Positions 1-5,316 of a stretch of 7,064 nt of DNA are shown in pieces. Under the pieces are notes generated by a model. The model did not search any database. It saw only the letters and a list, made by a program, of their open reading frames with translations, and was not told where the DNA came from. The first letter of the stretch is position 1. Each line of letters begins with the position of its first letter. Both the position numbers and the translations under genes were made by a program. Source of the stretch: Phycisphaerales bacterium (GTDB lineage Bacteria; Planctomycetota; Phycisphaerae; Phycisphaerales; UBA1924); assembly GCA_030680655.1 (NCBI GenBank), contig JAUXUZ010000508.1, positions 1 to 7,064 of the forward strand, read 5' to 3'.

Positions 1-2
1 CC

Positions 3-1133
3 GCCGCGCAGGCCCGCTTCGACAAGGCCGCCGACTACTCAAAGGCGCACGCCGGGCGCGGCGTGCTCATCCAGCAGCACGGCAAGACGATCTACGAGCG
101 CTACGACAACGGCGGCTCGGCGACGACCGCGCAGCCCCTCGCCAGCGGCACCAAGAGCTTCACCGGCGTCGCCGCCATGTTCGCGATCCAGGACGGCCTG
201 ATCACCTCCCTCGACGAGAAGGTCGCCGACAGCCTCACCGAGTGGCAGAGCGACCCCAAGAAGTCGCAGATCACCGTGCGCCACCTGCTCACGCTCTCCA
301 GCGGCCTGCAGGCCGACGGTGCCGGCGTCAAGGAGCGCAACCGCGACCTGAACGCCGGTCGCAAGGAGGGTCTTGAGAGCCTGCTCAAGTCGTCGCGCGA
401 CGACTGGTTCACAGGCGCGATCGACGCGCCCATGACCGGCACACCCGGCGCGCAGTTTGAGTACGGCGGCAACCACTACTACGCGTTCGGCGCGTTCCTC
501 GAACGCAAGCTCAAGGCCTCCAAGCTCCCCGAGAAGACCGTGTGGGACTACTACACCGCGCGCATCTTCACGCCCATCGGGCTCGACGTTGCCCGCATCG
601 GGCGCGACAAGGAGGGTCACCCCAACCTCCCCGGCGGCTGCTCGCTCACCGCGCGCGAGTGGGTGAAGTTCGGGCAGTTTGTGCTCAATAGCGGCGCGTG
701 GGTTGACGGCAAGGGCGAGAAGCGCCAGCTGCTCAAGGCTGATCTGCTGGCGCAATGCTTCGTCCCCAGCGCGACCAATCCCAGCTACGGCCTCACCTTC
801 TGGCTCCGGCGCAGTGGCCAGGAATCGACCAACCCCATGCGCCCCGCCGCCGGGGCCGACGATGGCAAGGGCACCCTGCGCGAGAAACTCGCCGAGCGGC
901 TCCGTGGCCGGAACTTTGAGAAGAAGACCGAGCCCGTCAACGGCCCAGACGGCAAACCGCTCGACGTGCGCATGGCCGCGGGGCTCGGTGGCCAGAAGCT
1001 CTACATCATCCCGCAGTACGACATGGTGATCGTCCGCTTCGCCCGCATCGGCGATTCTGCCGGGCAGAGCTTCGATGACAAGGCCTTCCTCGCCGACATC
1101 CTGAACATCACCAGCCCAGAAGAAAAGCCGTGA
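3..1133 (+). CDS. Serine hydrolase of the beta-lactamase/PBP-like family (PF00144 type), N-terminus outside the window
   Basis: The reading frame is open to the left edge, so the true start and any signal peptide lie upstream; 376 codons are visible. The family attacks peptide, ester or beta-lactam bonds through a nucleophilic serine. The S-x-x-K motif is SGTK, with Ser at 144-146 and Lys at 153-155. The second-motif tyrosine is in FEYGGNHYYAFG (Tyr at 462-464), followed by G-G-N rather than the usual S/A-N. The third motif is GLGGQ at 981-995, followed by the expected strand KLYIIPQYDMVIVRF; the His or Lys common at its second position is Leu here. About 50 charged residues separate SYGLTFWL from GLGGQ, a longer stretch than I expect for this family. 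The substrate cannot be told; an esterase, a peptidase or a non-hydrolytic relative are all possible. The fold assignment is firm and the activity is not. A hairpin starts 4 bases after the stop. Confidence 0.9.
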   Translation, partial: AAQARFDKAADYSKAHAGRGVLIQQHGKTIYERYDNGGSATTAQPLASGTKSFTGVAAMFAIQDGLITSLDEKVADSLTEWQSDPKKSQITVRHLLTLSSGLQADGAGVKERNRDLNAGRKEGLESLLKSSRDDWFTGAIDAPMTGTPGAQFEYGGNHYYAFGAFLERKLKASKLPEKTVWDYYTARIFTPIGLDVARIGRDKEGHPNLPGGCSLTAREWVKFGQFVLNSGAWVDGKGEKRQLLKADLLAQCFVPSATNPSYGLTFWLRRSGQESTNPMRPAAGADDGKGTLREKLAERLRGRNFEKKTEPVNGPDGKPLDVRMAAGLGGQKLYIIPQYDMVIVRFARIGDSAGQSFDDKAFLADILNITSPEEKP

Positions 1134-1137
1134 CCCC

Positions 1138-1164
1138 ACCTCCGCCGCTCCCAGCGGGGGAGGT
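1138..1164 (+). terminator. Strong hairpin after the serine hydrolase gene (possible terminator, no U-tract)
   Basis: ACCTCCGCCGCT (1138-1149), a CCC loop, and AGCGGGGGAGGT (1153-1164) form a 12-bp stem with a single G-G mismatch. The stem starts 4 bases after the TGA at 1131-1133, the usual place for a terminator or mRNA-stabilising hairpin. No run of T follows, so classic intrinsic termination is uncertain. Confidence 0.45.
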
Positions 1165-1198
1165 CGCATGAGGCTCTGCGCGTGCGGGTGAGGGTGCC
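1138..1198. repeat. REP-like intergenic repeat candidate
   Basis: The hairpin at 1138-1164 is followed by a weaker arm pair, CGCA (1165-1168) and TGCG (1183-1186), and then by GGGTGAGGGTGCC (1186-1198). The order GGGGGAGGT, short variable stem, GGGTGAGGG resembles a class of dispersed intergenic repeats that I recall from several GC-rich bacteria. Only one copy is in this window, so the repeat nature is inference from pattern and not shown here. Confidence 0.35.
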
Positions 1199-1218
1199 TT
1201 GCCCCCCGCGCGTTCGAC

Positions 1219-1224
1219 TACCCT
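1219..1224 (+). promoter_or_regulatory. TACCCT, possible -10 box for a leaderless start at GTG 1230
   Basis: TACCCT fits TANNNT and ends 5 bases before the GTG at 1230, the placement expected for a leaderless transcript. No convincing -35 is visible: TTGCCC at 1199-1204 is only 14 bases upstream. The same hexamer sits 6 bases before the ATG of the PIN-TRAM gene on the other strand. In such a GC-rich sequence it could be chance. Confidence 0.25.
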
Positions 1225-1229
1225 CCCCC

Positions 1230-1571
1230 GTGACCAGCCCCGCCCACAAGCCCGAGCCCGCGCCTTCTCTGATGAGCAGCATCGGCGCGTTCTTCGGTGA
1301 GATTGCCAAGGCGATCAAGACCGATCCCGCCGCGCCCCGCACGATCGAGATCGCCCGCTCGCAGCAGGACCAGCCGGTGGAGACCGAGCTGGGCCCCGCC
1401 ACCGCCACCACCCGCGCCGTCGACGAGGTTGCCGTCACGCCCGCGCAGAACGGCCGGCCCGCCCAGGTCACCGCGCGTCGCACAACCATCGAAGAAGTCA
1501 CGCTGCCGGTCCAAACGGTCAGGCCCGACGCCGCCAGCACACCCAACCCCAAGCCACCCGCGCAACCATGA
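1230..1571 (+). CDS. Small Pro/Thr/Ala-rich protein of unknown function, coupled to ogt
   Basis: I do not recognise this gene. From GTG 1230 it encodes 113 residues; from ATG 1272 it would encode 99. Neither start has a Shine-Dalgarno. I prefer 1230 because a TACCCT box lies 5 bases before it, but MSSIGAFFGEIAKAIKTD at 1272 is also a natural-looking start. A still earlier GTG at 1182 lies in the repeat-like element and is unlikely. The MSSIGAFFGEIAKAI segment could form an amphipathic helix (Ile, Phe, Phe, Ile, Ile on one face against Glu and Lys). The middle (RTIEIARSQQDQPVETE, then VTARRTTIEEVTLPVQTV) could be short beta strands, and the end is a disordered Pro-rich tail. There is no signal peptide or transmembrane helix. 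The TGA overlaps the ogt ATG (ATGA), which argues that this is a real translated gene and implies co-translation with the DNA repair enzyme. Confidence 0.6.
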   Translation: MTSPAHKPEPAPSLMSSIGAFFGEIAKAIKTDPAAPRTIEIARSQQDQPVETELGPATATTRAVDEVAVTPAQNGRPAQVTARRTTIEEVTLPVQTVRPDAASTPNPKPPAQP

Positions 1572-2065
1572 CCACCTGGCACCGCCACCCATCACCGATC
1601 GGTGACCTGCTCCTCACCGCCGAGGGCGGCTCACTCACCGGTCTCTACACCGCCGGGCACAGGCACGCGCACGCGACGCCCGCCGGCGAGCAGAGCGCCT
1701 CCGCCTTCGCCAACATCTGCGGGCAACTCGACGCCTACTTCGCCGGCGCCCTCCGCGCGTTCGACGTCACGATCCGCCCTGCCGGCACACCCTTCCAGCA
1801 CCGCGTGTGGGACTACCTGCTGTCGATCCCCTTCGGCGAGACACGCACCTACCTCGACATCGCCCGGTTCATCGGCTCGCCCGACGCCGCCCGCGCCGTC
1901 GGCGCGGCCAACGGCGCAAACCCGATCTCGATCATCGTCCCGTGCCACCGCGTCATCGCCAAGGACGGCTCGCTGCAGGGGTACGCCGGTGGCACGAGGG
2001 CCAAGCAGTGGCTGCTCGACCACGAAGCCCGGTTCGCACGCACAACCGCGTTCGCCACTTGTTGA
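1568..2065 (+). CDS. ogt: Methylated-DNA--protein-cysteine S-methyltransferase (Ogt type)
   Basis: This suicide repair protein transfers the alkyl group from O6-alkylguanine (and O4-alkylthymine) in DNA to its own cysteine. The 165-residue length suits single-domain Ogt/MGMT. The active site is PCHRVI at residues 125-130, with Cys126 encoded at 1943-1945. Around it are the other family marks: FQHRVWDYLLSIPFGETRTY (76-95) with the helix-turn-helix tyrosine Tyr95, RAVGAAN (109-115) carrying the arginine finger Arg109, NPISIIVPCHR (118-128), and GYAGGTRAKQWLLDHE (138-153). There is no Ada metal-binding or AraC domain. No Shine-Dalgarno precedes the ATG; translation probably depends on the ATGA overlap with the preceding small gene. 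The stop is 8 bases from the hipA stop on the other strand, and no terminator hairpin fits between them. Confidence 0.96.
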   Translation: MTTWHRHPSPIGDLLLTAEGGSLTGLYTAGHRHAHATPAGEQSASAFANICGQLDAYFAGALRAFDVTIRPAGTPFQHRVWDYLLSIPFGETRTYLDIARFIGSPDAARAVGAANGANPISIIVPCHRVIAKDGSLQGYAGGTRAKQWLLDHEARFARTTAFATC

Positions 2066-2073
2066 TGCAAACC

Positions 2074-3381
2074 TCAACCCGGCGCGAGCCCAAGCCGGTG
2101 CGCCTTGGCGATCGCGTCGGTCTGCGCGGGCTGCACACCCGCGCGCTGCGCGAACACACGCCACCGTGCAACCGCACCCACGACCTCCGACGCGATCTCC
2201 TCCGCCCGCCCCCGCTTCATCGATGCCATCTTTGCGACGGCGCGCAGATCGTCGAACGTGAACCCATCGCGCTTGCCCGCCATGCTCATCTGGTGCCGCG
2301 AGAGCCAGCGGTTGGCCGGGTCGTAGCTGTACGTCACGTCGAACGCCGGTGAGAGCGACCACCGGCCCTGCTTGTCCATCAGGAACGCGACGTTCTTCAC
2401 GTGGTCGTCCTGGTTGCGGGCGACGACGTTGAAGACCATGCGGCGGAACTGCTCCTCGATATCGCTCATCGGAAGGCCCAGCCGCCGCATGACCAGCACC
2501 GCCTGCTCGTACGAGTGCGCGAGCTCGTTGTTGAAGTCAAGGTGCGCCACCGCCCCCAGAGACTGCATGTGGAGCTTCTCGCCGCCGGCGAGCCGGTCGA
2601 AACGCCGCGTCATGAAGTGGCGGCGTCCGTTCTCTTCAAAGAGACGGCACGGGCTCATGGTGATCCCGGCCTCCACCGCCATCAGGTGGTAGGCGAACTC
2701 GATCGCGCCGTACCCCTTGGGGTCGGCGAGCGCTCTGTCCTTGTTGTTCTCCACGCCGTCAAACTTCAGCAGCCAGTACTCGAACCCCGCCCCCGCCCGT
2801 ACCTGACCCGAGCGCACCTCGCTGGTTTTCGGGTTCCACGCGATGATTGCCTTCGCACGCGCGCCGCCCGCCGAGGCGCCCACACGGAGGATCTCCCGCA
2901 GCGCCCGCTCCTTGTCGGCATCGGCGAACGACACCGCGAGCCCCTCGCGGCTGCTCAGCACCTCGGAGGCCAGGCTGACCAGCGAGTCGATGTGCACCGG
3001 CTTCGATTCATCCATCCGCGGCCCGCTTGCGGGGCGAAACTCCAACGCGCCCATCCCCCGCGCACCCGTGTAGCAGAGCCGCTCCACCGCGTCGATCGTG
3101 CCGGGCAGCCGGTCCTGCGAGAGGAGCCACTGGTCGATGACGGCGTTGCCGAACCGGTCGGGGAGCGAATCGGCTAACAGACCCGGCAGGCCGTGGAAAG
3201 TGCTCTCGGGCAACTCCGGGAAGCGGTAGAGCCGGTCCGACAGCGGCATCATCAGCGGTGCGATCTCGATCCCGCTCGCCTGAAACGCTCGCTCGTACTC
3301 AAACGACGCGACCCGTCGCGGCCCCTCGACGGAGACGCCGCCGATCAGCGTGTCCCACAGGTACACCTCCGCGGTCGTCAC
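2074..3381 (-). CDS. hipA: HipA-family serine/threonine kinase toxin
   Basis: This is the toxin of a type II HipBA toxin-antitoxin pair. E. coli HipA phosphorylates glutamyl-tRNA synthetase and induces persistence; the target here is unknown. The 435 residues match full-length HipA. The N-terminal HipA_N region (about 1-110) contains HGLPGLLADSLPDRFGN. SAGGARAK (170-177) aligns with the E. coli S-x-x-G-A-x-x-K loop, so Ser170 corresponds to the autophosphorylated Ser150. FEYWLLKF (200-207) supplies a likely ATP-site lysine, Lys206. RRFDR is at 259-263. The catalytic loop is NQDDHVKN (323-330), with Asp325 as the likely base. The metal-binding Asp348 is in SPAFDV. The Asp325 to Asp348 distance of 23 equals E. 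coli 309 to 332. All key residues are present, so the kinase should be active. The start is GTG, chosen from the GTGA overlap with hipB and a GGAG 7 bases upstream. It is probably repressed together with hipB. Confidence 0.96.
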   Translation of the reverse strand: MTTAEVYLWDTLIGGVSVEGPRRVASFEYERAFQASGIEIAPLMMPLSDRLYRFPELPESTFHGLPGLLADSLPDRFGNAVIDQWLLSQDRLPGTIDAVERLCYTGARGMGALEFRPASGPRMDESKPVHIDSLVSLASEVLSSREGLAVSFADADKERALREILRVGASAGGARAKAIIAWNPKTSEVRSGQVRAGAGFEYWLLKFDGVENNKDRALADPKGYGAIEFAYHLMAVEAGITMSPCRLFEENGRRHFMTRRFDRLAGGEKLHMQSLGAVAHLDFNNELAHSYEQAVLVMRRLGLPMSDIEEQFRRMVFNVVARNQDDHVKNVAFLMDKQGRWSLSPAFDVTYSYDPANRWLSRHQMSMAGKRDGFTFDDLRAVAKMASMKRGRAEEIASEVVGAVARWRVFAQRAGVQPAQTDAIAKAHRLGLAPG

Positions 3382-3755
3382 GTTTTATCTCCGCTCTTCT
3401 TCACGTCCTCTTTCCACTGCCACCCGCCCGCGGGCGGCGCCGGCTTCTTTTCGGATCGGCGCGAAGCTCGCTGCCTCGGACGCGACTTGAGGCGGGCCTG
3501 CTCCAACGGTCGAAGCGTCAGCGGGGGTATGAACGCGTCGAGATTGCCGATCAACCCGAGCGCGCGGAGGACGCGCACGAGGTTGGTCACCTGGGTCGAC
3601 TCGCCCCGCTCGATCCGGAGAACCGTCAACTTCGAGATGCCCGCTTCCTTGGCGAGCGCGGCCTGCGTCAGGTTCTGCCTGAGCCGATAGCCGGCAAGCC
3701 GCTCGGCGAGAAGGGCCAGGATTGCCCGGTCGGTGATCCGATCAGGGTTGCTCAT
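3378..3755 (-). CDS. hipB: HipB-family XRE antitoxin and autorepressor
   Basis: This is the DNA-binding antitoxin that should bind HipA and repress the operon. An XRE helix-turn-helix occupies about residues 18-66, with the recognition region QAALAKEAGISKLTVLRIERGE at 31-52. From ATG 3755 the protein is 125 residues, longer than E. coli HipB (88). The extra length is a C-terminal tail: FIPPLTLRPLEQ (75-86), a strongly basic stretch with RPRQRASRR at 92-100, and a GGWQW element at 110-114. The frame extends to a TTG at 3785, but that start would code through the operator and has no ribosome-binding site, so ATG 3755 is preferred even though it also lacks a Shine-Dalgarno. The last bases overlap hipA by GTGA, an antitoxin-first operon. 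The inner operator palindrome touches its start codon. Confidence 0.9.
   Translation of the reverse strand: MSNPDRITDRAILALLAERLAGYRLRQNLTQAALAKEAGISKLTVLRIERGESTQVTNLVRVLRALGLIGNLDAFIPPLTLRPLEQARLKSRPRQRASRRSEKKPAPPAGGWQWKEDVKKSGDKT
3389..3392 (-). promoter_or_regulatory. Shine-Dalgarno GGAG for hipA, inside the end of hipB
   Basis: On the minus strand GGAG lies 7 bases before the GTG start of hipA and within the last codons of hipB. It supports the GTG start and suggests that hipA translation is coupled to hipB. Confidence 0.65.
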
Positions 3756-3778
3756 AAAGTACCAGTTCTGATACTTTA
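3755..3778. promoter_or_regulatory. Inner hipBA operator, TAAAGT-N12-ACTTTA
   Basis: This is a perfect inverted repeat. In its widest form it is ATAAAGTA (3754-3761), a 10-base spacer, and TACTTTAT (3772-3779). It overlaps the hipB ATG (3753-3755), so a bound dimer would block the promoter-proximal mRNA start. E. coli HipB binds repeated palindromes of comparable design (TATCC-N8-GGATA). HipB binding here is inferred from position and symmetry. Confidence 0.72.
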
Positions 3779-3794
3779 TCGCCAAATACTGGCT

Positions 3795-3818
3795 TAAAGT
3801 ATCACATTAGACACTTTA
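3795..3818. promoter_or_regulatory. Outer hipBA operator, TAAAGT-N12-ACTTTA
   Basis: This is a second palindrome with the same six-base arms and the same 12-base spacer as the inner site. The arms are at 3795-3800 and 3813-3818, and the centre is exactly 40 bp from the other centre, near four helical turns, so two dimers could sit on one face. The facing arms of the two sites (3771-3778 and 3795-3802) also form a perfect 8-base inverted repeat. Confidence 0.7.
3798..3806 (-). promoter_or_regulatory. Possible hipBA extended -10 (TGTGATACT)
   Basis: On the minus strand TGT-GATACT resembles an extended -10 element and would give a leader of about 35 bases before the hipB ATG. It lies inside the outer operator, as expected for an autorepressed promoter. 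No good -35 is visible. An alternative -35/-10 pair, TTGGCG (3780-3785) and TACTTT (3756-3761), would start the RNA inside the gene and is less likely. Confidence 0.35.
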
Positions 3819-3859
3819 TTTTGATCGTACTCTGTTAGTTAGTCTCGCTTGCTCGACGC

Positions 3860-5203
3860 CTACCCCCGCCGCGGGTTGCGGTTGGGGGCCTTGCCAAACT
3901 GTGCCGGGCCCATCGGGCCCGTCCGCAGCGGCTTGGTCGGCGGCTTGATCGCCAGCGGGTCGCCCATCCTCGGCGCGGCCGCGGGCGCATCGTCGGCCGG
4001 GCCCTCTTCCTGCCCCTCGCCCGCGCCGGGCGCCGAAGGGCGATCATCGGCGTCGAGGTTCTTCGCGAAGATCAACCGCCCGGCGCTCGTCTGCATCGCG
4101 CTGGTCACCTCCACGCGCGCCTCAAAGCCCACCGACGCCTCCCCCTGCTCGATGACCACCATCGTGCCGTCGTCGAGGTACCCGATCCCCTGGCCCGGCT
4201 GGTCGCCGGCGCGGATCACCTCGATCGCCAGTTGGCTGCCGGGGATCAGGCTCGGCTTCAGCGCGTTGGCCACGTCGTTGAGGTTCAGCACGCGCACGTT
4301 CTGGATGGTCGCCACCTTGTTGAGGTTCGCGTCGGTGGTCACCACCACCGCCGGCATCAGGCGCGCCAGCTCAACGAGCATCTGGTCCACGCTCTTGCCG
4401 GGGATCGGCGTCTCGTCAACGGTGATGTCGATCCCGGGCGTGCGCTGCAGCCGCGCCACCGCGTCAAGCCCGCGCCGTCCCTTCGTGCGGCTCATCTTGT
4501 CCGACGAATCCGACAGCGTCTGCAGCTCGATCAGCACAAACCGCGGCACCACCATCGGTGTCTGCACCATCCCCGTCGTCGCCAGGTCCACAATCCGCGC
4601 GTCGATCAACGCCGACGAGTCCAGCAGCAGCGGGCGCGGGCCGCGGATCTGCTTGGCAAACTCCACATAGGGGATCACCAGCCGGAAGTCGTCCTGCGTC
4701 TGCAGCACTGTCGTCACGCCCATGTACGCAAGCCCGATCCCCAGCAGCACCTTGACGATGTCGACGATCTCCCGGGCGCTGGCGCGCGTCGCCGCGTCGG
4801 GGATGTAGCTCTGCACGAACAAGTCGATGACCAGGCTCACCAGCATCGCCGCGAACACGCCGGCGAGCGCACCGAAGAACACCCCCGTCAGCACCCCGAT
4901 CCGCTTCCGCGGGATCAGCAGGTCAAACGCCAGGAACGCCACCACCACCACCACCGCCGTTGAGCCGGGGATGATCCACCGCTGCCACGGGTTCGCCGCG
5001 AGGGTGTTCCCCTCTTTGGTTCCACCCAGGATCGAGACCAGCACGACCGTGAACACCAGCACCACAAACGACATGCGCGCGATCCGCACGCCCACCGCCC
5101 GCTGCGACGCCGCCAGTTCAACCGCCGACTGCACGACCTGCACCGGGCCCGGTCGGGCGACTGGTTCACTCCCGCCATCACCCTGGTCCTTCGTTTCATC
5201 CAT
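3860..5203 (-). CDS. Membrane-anchored PIN-TRAM domain protein (YacL-like)
   Basis: This is a predicted membrane-bound ribonuclease of the PIN superfamily with an RNA-binding TRAM domain. Four hydrophobic segments fit transmembrane helices: about 45-61, 75-96, 102-130 and 150-167. The PIN domain (about 191-316) shows the acidic metal-binding set: Asp195 in LLLDSSALID, Glu226 in VLIELQTLSD, Asp273 in DQMLVELA, and Asp291 in TTDANLNK. TRAM covers about 322-382 (GSQLAIEVIRAG to GRLIFAKNL). The order of helices, PIN and TRAM is that of Bacillus YacL. After TRAM comes a tail of about 65 residues (383-447), acidic first and then Pro-, Lys- and Arg-rich, probably disordered; I do not recall this from YacL. 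The ATG is preceded by no Shine-Dalgarno, but a TACCCT box ends 6 bases upstream. It runs divergently from the secreted-protein gene and in the same direction as hipBA. The natural RNA substrate of this family is unclear to me. Confidence 0.93.
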   Translation of the reverse strand: MDETKDQGDGGSEPVARPGPVQVVQSAVELAASQRAVGVRIARMSFVVLVFTVVLVSILGGTKEGNTLAANPWQRWIIPGSTAVVVVVAFLAFDLLIPRKRIGVLTGVFFGALAGVFAAMLVSLVIDLFVQSYIPDAATRASAREIVDIVKVLLGIGLAYMGVTTVLQTQDDFRLVIPYVEFAKQIRGPRPLLLDSSALIDARIVDLATTGMVQTPMVVPRFVLIELQTLSDSSDKMSRTKGRRGLDAVARLQRTPGIDITVDETPIPGKSVDQMLVELARLMPAVVVTTDANLNKVATIQNVRVLNLNDVANALKPSLIPGSQLAIEVIRAGDQPGQGIGYLDDGTMVVIEQGEASVGFEARVEVTSAMQTSAGRLIFAKNLDADDRPSAPGAGEGQEEGPADDAPAAAPRMGDPLAIKPPTKPLRTGPMGPAQFGKAPNRNPRRG

Positions 5204-5209
5204 GCCACA

Positions 5210-5215
5210 AGGGTA
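5210..5215 (-). promoter_or_regulatory. TACCCT, possible -10 for leaderless PIN-TRAM mRNA
   Basis: On the minus strand TACCCT ends 6 bases before the ATG at 5203, and there is no Shine-Dalgarno. This spacing fits a transcript that begins at or next to the start codon. No recognisable -35 is seen. Confidence 0.33.
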
Positions 5216-5264
5216 TCGACCCGCGGCCGACCCCTTATCCGAACTTCCACCGCCCGCGACGCCG

Positions 5265-5270
5265 TAAAAT
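5265..5270 (+). promoter_or_regulatory. -10 box TAAAAT for the secreted TPR protein gene
   Basis: TAAAAT differs from TATAAT at one base and stands out in a GC-rich stretch. A start about 7 bases on would leave a leader near 40 bases ahead of ATG 5317. The matching -35 is poor (AACTTC at 5242-5247 with 17-base spacing). It shares the 113-bp divergent spacer with the PIN-TRAM gene. Confidence 0.5.
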
Positions 5271-5306
5271 AGAGTCCCCGCGTTCCCAGGTCCGTTTTTG
5301 ACCGAT

Positions 5307-5310
5307 GGAG
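5307..5310 (+). promoter_or_regulatory. Shine-Dalgarno GGAG that sets the start at 5317
   Basis: GGAG lies 6 bases before the ATG at 5317. It overlaps the other in-frame ATG at 5305, which has no site of its own, so 5317 is the better start. That start also puts Arg3 and Arg6 directly before the signal-peptide core. Confidence 0.7.
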
Positions 5311-5316
5311 ACTCCC

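Noticed and set aside
39..1169. Long open frame on the minus strand antisense to the serine hydrolase
   Set aside because: Its protein is low-complexity Ala/Gly/Val/Leu/Glu-rich with no recognisable domain, typical of the reverse frame of a GC-rich gene. The plus frame carries the catalytic motifs.
1182..1229. GTG start at 1182 for the small gene
   Set aside because: The added codons derive from the repeat-like element and give an Arg/Pro string that looks non-coding.
1631..2362. Antisense frame of 243 codons across ogt and the hipA end
   Set aside because: It crosses two confidently assigned genes and is a compositional shadow without domains or a start signal.
2401..3177. Plus-strand frame of 258 codons antisense to hipA
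   Set aside because: It is an Arg/His/Leu-rich shadow of hipA, whose kinase motifs are all in the minus-strand frame.
3756..3785. TTG start at 3785 for hipB (10 more residues)
   Set aside because: It would make the inner operator coding and has no ribosome-binding site; ATG 3755 is the more natural start.
4941..4955. Five ACC repeats as a possible contingency microsatellite
   Set aside because: They encode a run of Val in a transmembrane segment of the PIN-TRAM protein; a three-base unit cannot shift the frame, and composition explains it.
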